Part shown: piece after piece, positions 1-7,300 of the stretch
Numbering within the stretch: the stretch's first letter is position 1
Layout: each line of letters starts with the position of its first letter
Assembly: GCA_030726725.1 (NCBI GenBank)
Contig: JANRDC010000025.1
Span: forward strand, 1 to 61,272
Length of the DNA stretch: 61,272 nucleotides
Origin: Flavobacteriaceae bacterium
Lineage (GTDB): Bacteria > Bacteroidota > Bacteroidia > Flavobacteriales > Flavobacteriaceae
Direction: 5' to 3'
Program-made: the position numbers and the translations under genes
The notes under the pieces: generated by a model
Databases searched by the model: none
Told to the model about the DNA's origin: nothing
Seen by the model: only the letters and a program-made list of their open reading frames with translations

Positions 1-30
1 GCTCGCTGATCCTCCAAAGCTCCGCTTTGA

Positions 31-93
31 AAACACAAAACCCACAATTACAAATTCAAACAAGCTTGATTTGTAATTGTGGGTTTTGTGTTT
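31..93 (-). terminator. Long perfect hairpin after the tRNA cluster
   Basis: Positions 31-55 and 69-93 are perfect reverse complements (25 bp) around a 13-base loop. The hairpin lies directly downstream of the leftward tRNA-Arg gene, so termination and RNA 3'-end protection for the Ser-Pro-Arg transcript is the simplest role. On the minus strand the stem ends in a T-rich run (TTTTGTGTTT), but there is no separate U tract after it. The stem is unusually long for a bacterial terminator. The window edge hides what lies further left. Confidence 0.6.
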
Positions 94-98
94 ATTCG

Positions 99-172
99 TG
101 ATCGCGAAAGGATTCGAACCTTTGACCGTCTGCTTAGAAGGCAGATGCTCTATCCAGCTGAGCTACGCGACC
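99..172 (-). tRNA. tRNA-Arg (anticodon TCT)
   Basis: The reverse complement folds as a standard cloverleaf. The acceptor stem is GGTCGCG/CGCGATC, the D arm has GCTCAGCTGG, the anticodon loop is CTTCTAA (TCT, reads AGA/AGG) and the T loop is TTCGAAT. CCA is not encoded. It is the last gene of a three-tRNA leftward cluster, 4 bases after tRNA-Pro. Confidence 0.97.
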
Positions 173-176
173 TTTG

Positions 177-251
177 TCGGGGTGGCAGGATTCGAACCTG
201 CGGCCTCCGCGTCCCAAACGCGGCGCGATAACCGGGCTACGCTACACCCCG
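177..251 (-). tRNA. tRNA-Pro (anticodon TGG)
   Basis: The reverse complement gives acceptor stem CGGGGTG/CACCCCG, an anticodon stem CCGCG/CGCGG around loop TTTGGGA (anticodon TGG) and T loop TTCGAAT. The leading C1 is typical of bacterial tRNA-Pro. CCA is not encoded. It is the middle gene of the Ser-Pro-Arg cluster. Confidence 0.97.
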
Positions 252-275
252 AATGATCATCGCTGACAAAATTTG

Positions 276-359
276 CGGAGAGACAGGGACTCGAACCCTG
301 GCGACAGTTACCCGTCGACAGATTAGCAATCTGCTCCGTTACCACTCCGGCACCTCTCC
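276..359 (-). tRNA. tRNA-Ser (anticodon GCT)
   Basis: A class II tRNA on the minus strand with a long variable arm. The acceptor stem is GGAGAGG/TCTCTCC with discriminator G, the anticodon loop is TTGCTAA (GCT, reads AGC/AGT) and the T loop is TTCGAGT. CCA is not encoded. It is the first gene of the cluster, about 30 bases from the predicted -7 box. Confidence 0.97.
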
Positions 360-390
360 TAAACAATAAAACTGCGTAAAAACGCGGATG

Positions 391-423
391 CAAATGTACT
401 TTATTAAACAGATACTACCCAAA
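391..423 (-). promoter_or_regulatory. Promoter of the Ser-Pro-Arg tRNA cluster
   Basis: On the minus strand, TTTG (420-423) is followed after 21 bases by TACATTTG (391-398), an exact match to the Bacteroidota -7 consensus TAnnTTTG. Transcription would start around 384, about 25 bases before tRNA-Ser. Confidence 0.65.
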
Positions 424-503
424 TTTTTTTCTTCTTTTTTGGAAATGTCAAAAGGGGTGTAACATTAGGCAATATGGCGCGTCTTTTTTTGAAATGCAAT
501 TTC

Positions 504-2666
504 ATGAAATACACTTTTTTGCTTTTGTTGGTGCCGATGATGGCTTGGTCGCAATCATCCAAAATTCAATTAGACGGAGTGGTCAATACAGAGGAATGGG
601 CTGGTACGCAAAAGCACTTGATTCAATACGAGTTTGATCCTGGTGACAATGTGTCTTCAGTCAACAAAACTGAAGTTTGGATCACGTACTCTGCCAATGA
701 CCTATATGTTGGATTTATAGCTTACGGAAATAGTTCAGAATTGCGTTCTTCCATCAGAAACAGGGATGAAGCTTGGCAGGATGACTTTGTGATGATCGGT
801 TTGGATACTTTTGGTGATGGAAGATTTTTGGTCAATGCTGGTGCCAACGCCGCAGGAAGTCAACTAGATATGAAGTTGACTGCTTCTGGTGAAGACGATC
901 CCAACTACAACATCAATTTTGTATCCAAGGCTTCGATACATGAAGACAGTTACCACGTCGAATTGCAAATACCTTTCTCTTCCTTGCAGTTTACCCAATT
1001 AGAGGAAATGGATTGGAAGGTTGTTTTGTATCGATCGACCTATGTTGGTGGCGCTAGGAGTCAAAATTTTCAATTTCCATTGGATAGAGATAATCCCTGT
1101 ATTCCTTGTCAATCCCCAACGCATCTATTGCTAAAAGGGGTGAAATCCACCAAAAGAGCCCAGCTCATACCCTATGTTTTTGGCGGTCAATCAGGAGCTA
1201 GGGAGGCGGGTGACTTTAAGATGGGTGGGGTCACGGGTAACGTCGGTCTCAGTGGGCTTTTTGATTTGTCTCCCACAACCTCACTTGAAGTGGCATTTAA
1301 CCCCGATTTTTCGCAGGTGGAGGCAGACGTTTCTCAGATTACGGTAAACAACACATTTGCCATAGCATTTCCTGAACGAAGACCCTACTTTAACGAAGGG
1401 AATGACCTGATTCAAACCGAACTTTCAACAGTGTATACCCGAGCGATTAACCAGCCTTTGTTTTCCTCCAAGCTCATCGCGCAGGGTGCTAAACAGAGAA
1501 CGTACTGGTTGACTGCTTACGATGAGGTTTCACCCTACCTGATTCCCGCCAGGTATACGACATATTCAGCAGAAGGAGGAGCTTCATACGCTTCTATTTT
1601 TCGCACCCAACGCATGTTTAAAAACAGTTCTAGCCTCGGGTTTTTATCCACACATCGATTTTTTTCCTTTGGAGGATCAGGCCATACTTTGGGTTTTGAT
1701 GGAACCTACAGGTTTCCAAAAACATATACGGCAGGATTTGAGTACAATCAGAGTATCCACAACGAACCCGTCGCTGATTGGTTCTCCACAGGCGAACGCA
1801 TTGGCAACTATACTGTAGATTTAGATGGTGAAACTCAAAATGGCACCTCGGGGTTATTTTATTTGGCGCGCAACACCCGCAATTGGAACTCAGGAATGTC
1901 CTATGTATTTATGGGGCAACACTACCAGACCCCCTTGGGATTCACCAATCAAAACGACGCTCAAGTACTTCAGTTAAGGCACAGGTACACCCATTTTTTT
2001 GAACCAGATCAGGTTTGGAAACAGTTAGAAGCTGGAATTCGTTTTGAAGATGTGCGCACCATAGAAGGCATGAAGCGTTTTCAATCGGTGAATTTACAAT
2101 CGGTTATGGGGTGGGCCAACGGTATGTTGGCAGAAATCAGCCACCGCATCATCCCCTACGAGGAGTTTGATGGCTATTTAGGTAAGGATTTGTACATGAG
2201 TAGTGTGTTCTTTCGGTTTAATCCCGGTGAACGGATGAATATGAGATTGTTCACGGAACGAGGTAAACAGATTTACTACAACGCAGATGCTCCAGTGGTA
2301 GGAGAGGCGCTATTTATCGGTAGTTTTAATGACTTTCAGTGGGGCAATCAGTTGAAGTTAAGCCCTAGTTTAAGGTATTCCGAGATGAAATCAATCGATG
2401 GTGCTGAGTTGTACTACAGCGGGATGATCTTAAGGTTAAATGCTGACTTTCAAATCAATCAGGATTTTTCATTTAGGCTGGTTACAGAGGCCAATAATTT
2501 CAACGACACCTCATTTGTACAAGCTTTGCTGAAATGGAATCCCAACCCATTTACCATTGGTTATATAGGAGCTACCAACGGTTATTCCTATACGGAACCG
2601 GGATATGGTTATAAAATTGACACTGCTCAACTTTACTTAAAGTTCCAATACCTGTTTGATTTATAA
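504..2666 (+). CDS. DUF5916 outer-membrane protein with CBM9-like N-terminus
   Basis: A 720-aa exported protein. The start is set at the second ATG because it opens directly into a clean signal peptide (MKYTFLLLLVPMMAWSQS); the ATG at 474 would add 10 residues in front of it. Residues about 20-210 resemble the CBM9/DOMON-like sandwich found at the front of DUF5916 proteins (conserved DDFVMIGLDTFGDGR stretch), and the rest alternates like a transmembrane beta-barrel. DUF5916 proteins are abundant in Bacteroidota and have no settled function; carbohydrate-related outer-membrane roles are suspected. The stop shares the palindrome TTATAA with the stop of the converging MscS gene. No strong TAnnTTTG promoter is visible upstream; the best candidate is a weak TTG-N18-TAACATTA ending at 467. 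Confidence 0.85.
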   Translation: MKYTFLLLLVPMMAWSQSSKIQLDGVVNTEEWAGTQKHLIQYEFDPGDNVSSVNKTEVWITYSANDLYVGFIAYGNSSELRSSIRNRDEAWQDDFVMIGLDTFGDGRFLVNAGANAAGSQLDMKLTASGEDDPNYNINFVSKASIHEDSYHVELQIPFSSLQFTQLEEMDWKVVLYRSTYVGGARSQNFQFPLDRDNPCIPCQSPTHLLLKGVKSTKRAQLIPYVFGGQSGAREAGDFKMGGVTGNVGLSGLFDLSPTTSLEVAFNPDFSQVEADVSQITVNNTFAIAFPERRPYFNEGNDLIQTELSTVYTRAINQPLFSSKLIAQGAKQRTYWLTAYDEVSPYLIPARYTTYSAEGGASYASIFRTQRMFKNSSSLGFLSTHRFFSFGGSGHTLGFDGTYRFPKTYTAGFEYNQSIHNEPVADWFSTGERIGNYTVDLDGETQNGTSGLFYLARNTRNWNSGMSYVFMGQHYQTPLGFTNQNDAQVLQLRHRYTHFFEPDQVWKQLEAGIRFEDVRTIEGMKRFQSVNLQSVMGWANGMLAEISHRIIPYEEFDGYLGKDLYMSSVFFRFNPGERMNMRLFTERGKQIYYNADAPVVGEALFIGSFNDFQWGNQLKLSPSLRYSEMKSIDGAELYYSGMILRLNADFQINQDFSFRLVTEANNFNDTSFVQALLKWNPNPFTIGYIGATNGYSYTEPGYGYKIDTAQLYLKFQYLFDL

Positions 2667-4280
2667 TTCAGGATTTTTTTGGACAGTAACCCTAAATGAA
2701 GGAGGGGTATATCCTTTGGGTTTCTTATCCTCAGGTACAGCCATGTCATGACCATCCCTGAGCGCTCTGTAATGCGGTGATAGTATTTCAATTCCAGCCT
2801 CGATGCAGCTGTCTTGAATATTTTGATGTAACTCGGAATAAATAGCTGCTTGTTGGTGAGGGTGTTGGGTGTACCCATTGATTTGGTAAGCGATATAAAA
2901 ATCGTCTAGACTAGTTTGCAGCACGAATGGTTTGGGTTCTTTGAGGATCAGGGATGTTTTGTTTGCTGCATGGATCAGCGCTTGATGTACTTCTCTCCAG
3001 GGCACATCATAGCCAATGGTCACTGTTGAGTGTAGGATGAGCCCTTTATCGGCGGCCTCAGCGCTGTAGTTGATCGTGTGGCTGTTCATCACCGATGCAT
3101 TGGGGATAGAAATCAACTCGTTTTTAATCGTTCTGATTCGGGTCACCAACATGTTTTTTTCAACGACATCCCCAACCGTATCACCGATGCGCACTCGGTC
3201 ACCCACGTGAAACAGACGCATATAGGTCAACACGATACCTGCAACAATATTGCTCAAGGAACCTGCAGAACCAAAGGTGAATAAAAATCCTAGAAACACG
3301 GAAACTCCCTGAAAAACGGGAGAATCACTTCCAGGCAAATAGGGAAAAATCACGACAAAAGTAAAAGCGATCAATAGAACGCGTGCTATTTGAAAAGTGG
3401 GCGTAGCCCAGTCCGGGAAAAAACCGTTTATTTTTAAGTGGCCTAATTTAATTTCATCTTTGAGATAACTCAGGCCTTTAAGCGCATAACGAGCCACTAA
3501 GGAGATCACCAATATGGTCACTAGGTTGGGAAAAAAGTCCCATAACCCAACACCAATGCGTTTAAGCGGGTCCATGATGTATTGAAAAAGGGTATGTGCC
3601 AAGTCTTGCGACTGAGGAAACAACCCAAAAACAACTGGAAGTGCCAAGTACACCAGCAGCGCGAGGATGAGTATTTTCGCGATTTTAACCACCCACAAAT
3701 AAATATTTACTTGTTTTTGGGCATCAAGTAGGGCGTAGTCATTCCAATTAATCCCCCGAATACTTTTCCCTTTTTCGAGTTCAATGCGTTGCCCCGTCCA
3801 CTTAAATAGTCGGTTGATGTATTTTACCAAAATGAATACAAGGATCAATACTACTAGTGCCAGGCCAAGTTTTTTTAGCCACAACGACCAGTCGTTGTCG
3901 GCGTGGTACTGATTGATTGATTGAACCACTGACACCCAGTGTTCCTGAGCCAACTGCTGATCAGTTAATCCTGTATTTACGGTGTCTTGAGGTTGCACTG
4001 TAGCGATGACAAGATCTCGGTAGACCAGGTCAATATTTTGGTTGTTTTGGCGAAGCTTGAGGAGTTGGGCATCCCATTGGGTGTCCTCCGATAGCGTCTT
4101 TAGGTGTTTGTTGATCGCCGAGGCTCGATCTGTGGGTGTGAATATTCCCGATGGGGACTTAATCACCCACAGGGTGTCTTGGGCAGGACCTATAGCGTAA
4201 TCCTTTTGATCTAAGCTTTGCGCAAGAGAAATAGAGGTATAAAGCAGTGAGGCAGATAAAAAAAGGAATTTTTGAAACAT
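2661..4280 (-). CDS. MscS-family mechanosensitive ion channel
   Basis: A 539-aa inner-membrane channel, expected to open on hypo-osmotic shock and release small solutes. It has a signal-like N-terminus (MFQKFLFLSASLLYTSISLA), a periplasmic segment to about residue 125, several transmembrane helices, and then the MscS core. The core includes the Gly/Ala-rich pore helix GSAGSLSNIVAGIV followed by the beta-domain stretch HVGDRVRIGDTVGDVVE. It is longer than E. coli MscS (286 aa), as in extended MscS homologues. It is the last gene of the leftward block, 31 bases after the methyltransferase stop. It may have its own start, because a perfect -7 box lies in that gap. Confidence 0.92.
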   Translation of the reverse strand: MFQKFLFLSASLLYTSISLAQSLDQKDYAIGPAQDTLWVIKSPSGIFTPTDRASAINKHLKTLSEDTQWDAQLLKLRQNNQNIDLVYRDLVIATVQPQDTVNTGLTDQQLAQEHWVSVVQSINQYHADNDWSLWLKKLGLALVVLILVFILVKYINRLFKWTGQRIELEKGKSIRGINWNDYALLDAQKQVNIYLWVVKIAKILILALLVYLALPVVFGLFPQSQDLAHTLFQYIMDPLKRIGVGLWDFFPNLVTILVISLVARYALKGLSYLKDEIKLGHLKINGFFPDWATPTFQIARVLLIAFTFVVIFPYLPGSDSPVFQGVSVFLGFLFTFGSAGSLSNIVAGIVLTYMRLFHVGDRVRIGDTVGDVVEKNMLVTRIRTIKNELISIPNASVMNSHTINYSAEAADKGLILHSTVTIGYDVPWREVHQALIHAANKTSLILKEPKPFVLQTSLDDFYIAYQINGYTQHPHQQAAIYSELHQNIQDSCIEAGIEILSPHYRALRDGHDMAVPEDKKPKGYTPPSFRVTVQKNPEL

Positions 4281-4294
4281 AGTACTCGTTTTTT

Positions 4295-4302
4295 CAAAGA
4301 TA
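4295..4302 (-). promoter_or_regulatory. Possible -7 box for the MscS gene
   Basis: The minus strand reads TATCTTTG, an exact TAnnTTTG match, 14 bases before the MscS start codon. I found no TTG at the usual -33 spacing, so this is only a candidate. Confidence 0.3.
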
Positions 4303-4311
4303 CAAAAACGA

Positions 4312-5493
4312 TTAAGTAGCCTTTTCCGCTTCTATCACTATCTGTTGACCACTCCAATCAGTAGTAAAAAACAAAAAGAGGGTGCCCCCATCGATGATTT
4401 GGTGTTTTTTTTTGATCTGGGCTGGATCCCAAGAGAAATTTCGACTTTTGACATTTGCTTTTTGACCTTTTAACCAGGGAAATAGCGATTTTTTATAGGG
4501 GTGAACAGATTTGATCACATAGATATTCCCTGGAAAATCGATGAGTTGATCGTTGGTATACCAATGTGTGTTGGGGTGTATCTTGATTAGATTATAGGCA
4601 GATCCAATCCAAGAAAATACCCCTAGTTTCATCAGAGCAGCCATAGGCTCATATAGGTATTTGCCCACAGGTCCGAAAGTGGTCTGGGCGTTTTTTGCCT
4701 GATCCCAATTTACGGATACCTCTCGTTTTACTGGCATTAGATCAACGGCGTAAAGAATTGGGGGTTGGGTGTGGTTTTTTTTCAATAACCAAATGATTTC
4801 CTTCACTTCATTTTTTACTGAAACTACATGTATTTCAGCAGTTTGAGGCATTTCATTTAAACCTGAGCTTATATCAAGTAAAGGAGCTGTTTTTACCAGG
4901 ACGACCGATGTTTTATCCCATAGTTTAGGAGACAAATCGATCAAGTTTGGCGTGCAGTCAGACAACAGAAAAACTCGTTGGTTATGAGCGTCCCTGCGCG
5001 AGGGATCCAAGTAAATCGCGCTGACCTTGTGGGGTTGCTCCAGCCATAGCTCAGCGGTCGTATTTTCACAGTGTACTCGAGCACCCAGTCCCAAAACCTC
5101 CATATTGTGACTGACCAATGCGCTGAGCTCAGGGTTTTGCTCTACATGGACCACTTGATCAAATTTCTGGGCCAATGCCCAGGTGTCTACCCCTAAGCCA
5201 CCGGATAGGTCCCAGAGGGTATCTCCTTGGACTAAACTTGCTTTATACTGAGCAGTCACCTGCGATGAGGCTTGCTCCAAATTCACTTTTGGGGGGTAAA
5301 TCAATCCCATGACCTCAAACCAGGAAGGAATCTTAGCGGCAATGGTCCGCAGTGCTTCCACCTGTTGAGCGCATTGTTGTGCGGTTACCTCAGGCCAAGG
5401 GGATTTTTTTAGCGCTAACGTTTTTGGATCTACATCCAGATGTTCCCTAAACCATTGTTGACAAGAGGGCGATGCCAGCCATTTATTGATCAT
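4312..5493 (-). CDS. Class I SAM methyltransferase with THUMP-like domain
   Basis: A 393-aa protein. The SAM-binding site is visible as LWDLSGGLGVDTWALAQ, followed by an acidic ribose-binding loop (HVEQNPEL) and a catalytic-type motif YLDPSRRD. The C-terminal third resembles the THUMP-like domain of this Bacteroidota family, which suggests an RNA substrate. The exact target is unknown. The ATG at 5493 is preferred over the TTG at 5502. Either start overlaps the end of rsmE (11 bases with the chosen one), so translation is probably coupled. Its place after tsaD and rsmE fits a tRNA/rRNA modification operon. Confidence 0.85.
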   Translation of the reverse strand: MINKWLASPSCQQWFREHLDVDPKTLALKKSPWPEVTAQQCAQQVEALRTIAAKIPSWFEVMGLIYPPKVNLEQASSQVTAQYKASLVQGDTLWDLSGGLGVDTWALAQKFDQVVHVEQNPELSALVSHNMEVLGLGARVHCENTTAELWLEQPHKVSAIYLDPSRRDAHNQRVFLLSDCTPNLIDLSPKLWDKTSVVLVKTAPLLDISSGLNEMPQTAEIHVVSVKNEVKEIIWLLKKNHTQPPILYAVDLMPVKREVSVNWDQAKNAQTTFGPVGKYLYEPMAALMKLGVFSWIGSAYNLIKIHPNTHWYTNDQLIDFPGNIYVIKSVHPYKKSLFPWLKGQKANVKSRNFSWDPAQIKKKHQIIDGGTLFLFFTTDWSGQQIVIEAEKAT

Positions 5494-6205
5494 GGGCCCC
5501 AAGATTGTTGTGTGCGATGGCCCAGGCAGTCGCGGCCCAAATACCTGCAGTTTCTGTCCTTAATCGCGTTGAGCCCAGGGAGGCTGTACGCCATCCTTTT
5601 TGCTTGCCGAGGGCGATTTCTCGGGACGAGAAATCGCCTTCGGGTCCGATGATAATCAACCCAGATGCGGTTTTTTGGAGTAGGGCGGGCAATGAGGTTT
5701 TGTCTGAATCAGCAGCGCAATGAGCCATGATTCCTGGGTTGTTTTGTGCCAAGAAATCATCGAACGAAGTCAGTTCATCGAGTTGAGCGATATGTGTGTT
5801 TAAGGATTGCTTAGCGGCAGAGAGCAATATCTTCTGCATGCGCTCTCGGTTGATTTGTTTGCGTTCCGATTGATCACAAAGCAAGGGGGTAATGCGCTGA
5901 ATGCCGATTTCGGTCGCTTTTTCCAAAAACCATTCAAACCGTTCATTCATTTTAGTCGGTGCAATACCGATATGCAGCGGATGTGTAGCAAACGGGTGTT
6001 GTTTGGTATTGATGACCTGTACAGTTACCTCTTTATGGCTTTGGGTGGTGATGATTCCAGGGCCAATCAGCCCTTTTCCATTAAACACATCGATTTGATC
6101 TCCTGTTTTCTTGCGCAAAACTTTTACAGCGTGTTGCGATTCTTCAGGGGATAGGTGGCAGAGCGAATGCTCAGCGGACAGGTCTGGGGCGTAAAATAAT
6201 TGCAT
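5483..6205 (-). CDS. rsmE: 16S rRNA (uracil-1498-N3)-methyltransferase RsmE
   Basis: A 240-aa SPOUT-class methyltransferase that modifies U1498 of 16S rRNA. Family signatures are the N-terminal PUA-like part with HAVKVLRKKTGD, the middle KMNERFEWFLEKATEIG, and the C-terminal knot with IGPEGDFSSREI and LGSTRLRTETAG (usual form LGxRILRTETA). Length is normal for the family. The ATG overlaps the tsaD stop by one base (TAATG), so the two are translationally linked. Confidence 0.96.
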   Translation of the reverse strand: MQLFYAPDLSAEHSLCHLSPEESQHAVKVLRKKTGDQIDVFNGKGLIGPGIITTQSHKEVTVQVINTKQHPFATHPLHIGIAPTKMNERFEWFLEKATEIGIQRITPLLCDQSERKQINRERMQKILLSAAKQSLNTHIAQLDELTSFDDFLAQNNPGIMAHCAADSDKTSLPALLQKTASGLIIIGPEGDFSSREIALGKQKGWRTASLGSTRLRTETAGIWAATAWAIAHNNLGAHDQ

Positions 6206-7230
6206 TATATGGGATAGCGCGCTTGTGCGCTGATATTGTGTGCGCTGAATTGACCTTCAAGGTATTTAAAATACCCCACAATTCCAATCATGGCGGCGTT
6301 GTCTGTACAGTATTCGAAAGGAGGAATAAAGGTGGTCCAGCCAGCTTCATCGCCTTGATCGATCAACGCTTTTCTCACCCCAGAGTTGGCCGAAACACCA
6401 CCGCCAATAGCGACTTGAGTGATTCCTGTCTGCAGAACTGCTGCGTGTATTTTTTTCATGAGAATAGTCACTATGGTGTGCTGAATAGAGGCGCAAAGAT
6501 CTGCTCTGTTTTCCGCTATAAAATTTTGATTTTTAGCGGTTTGTTCTTGGATGAAGTACAATATACTTGTTTTTAAACCGCTAAAACTAAAATCCAAACC
6601 GCTCACTTTGGGAATGGGAAAGGTGTAAGCATGTGGATGGCCTGTTTGTGCCCACTGGTCGATTAACGGCCCACCCGGGTAGTCAAAGCCAAGAATTTTG
6701 GCGGATTTATCAAAAGCTTCGCCAATAGCATCATCTAGTGTTTGTCCGATCACTTTAAAATCAAAAGGACTGCGCACTTCAATAATTTGGGTGTGCCCTC
6801 CGCTGATGGTCACGGCCAAAAAAGGAAACTCAGGTACGGCTCGGGGGTTTTGATCTTCGATAAAGTGAGCCAGTACATGACCTTGAAGGTGGTTTACTTC
6901 AATCAGGGGAATATCCCAACCCAAGGCCAGAGATTTGGCAAATGAGGTGCCGACCAAAAGGGATCCCAAAAGTCCAGGACCGCGTGTAAAAGCGATGGCA
7001 GATAGATCTTTTTTGTCGATATTTGCTTGAGCAATGGCTTGATGTACCACAGGTACGATGTGCTGTTGATGGGCTCTTGAAGCCAATTCCGGAACTACGC
7101 CCCCATAGGCTTGGTGTACGGATTGGCCAGCGGTGGTTAAACTCAGTTTGCGCCGATCGCACATCACTGCACATGAGGTGTCGTCACAGGATGATTCTAT
7201 GGCGAGCAGGTACACCGGTTTTTTGTTCAT
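6205..7230 (-). CDS. tsaD: tRNA N6-threonylcarbamoyladenosine transferase TsaD
   Basis: A 341-aa ASKHA-fold enzyme that, with TsaB and TsaE, transfers threonylcarbamoyl to A37 of ANN-decoding tRNAs. The start is the ATG at 7230 (MNKKPVYLLAIESSCDDTS), the standard family N-terminus; the longer reading to 7392 runs into the divergent tamB gene and is not family-like. Metal and nucleotide motifs are visible: HLQGHV (the HxxxH metal pair), SGGHTQ, GEAFDKSAK, YPGGP and the C-terminal DNAAMIG. It heads the leftward block tsaD-rsmE-methyltransferase, with a promoter in the 70-bp gap to tamB. Confidence 0.97.
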   Translation of the reverse strand: MNKKPVYLLAIESSCDDTSCAVMCDRRKLSLTTAGQSVHQAYGGVVPELASRAHQQHIVPVVHQAIAQANIDKKDLSAIAFTRGPGLLGSLLVGTSFAKSLALGWDIPLIEVNHLQGHVLAHFIEDQNPRAVPEFPFLAVTISGGHTQIIEVRSPFDFKVIGQTLDDAIGEAFDKSAKILGFDYPGGPLIDQWAQTGHPHAYTFPIPKVSGLDFSFSGLKTSILYFIQEQTAKNQNFIAENRADLCASIQHTIVTILMKKIHAAVLQTGITQVAIGGGVSANSGVRKALIDQGDEAGWTTFIPPFEYCTDNAAMIGIVGYFKYLEGQFSAHNISAQARYPI

Positions 7231-7248
7231 CGTTTTGGAATCAGTACA

Positions 7249-7275
7249 CAAAGGTAATACATAGGTCGGTATCAA
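7249..7275 (-). promoter_or_regulatory. Candidate tsaD operon promoter
   Basis: The minus strand carries TACCTTTG (7249-7256), an exact TAnnTTTG match. TTG (7273-7275) lies 16 bases upstream, slightly short for the consensus. The -7 box is 18 bases from the tsaD ATG. Confidence 0.45.
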
Positions 7276-7300
7276 AAAATGGAGCAACATAGTAAGTAGG

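Noticed and set aside
163-393. 76-aa open frame on the minus strand
   Set aside because: It runs through the tRNA-Pro and tRNA-Ser genes and their promoter; not a protein gene.
5807-6154. 115-aa open frame antisense to rsmE
   Set aside because: Opposite-strand shadow of a complete RsmE gene.
6223-6576. 117-aa open frame antisense to tsaD
   Set aside because: Lies wholly inside tsaD on the other strand, with Cys/His-rich shadow composition.
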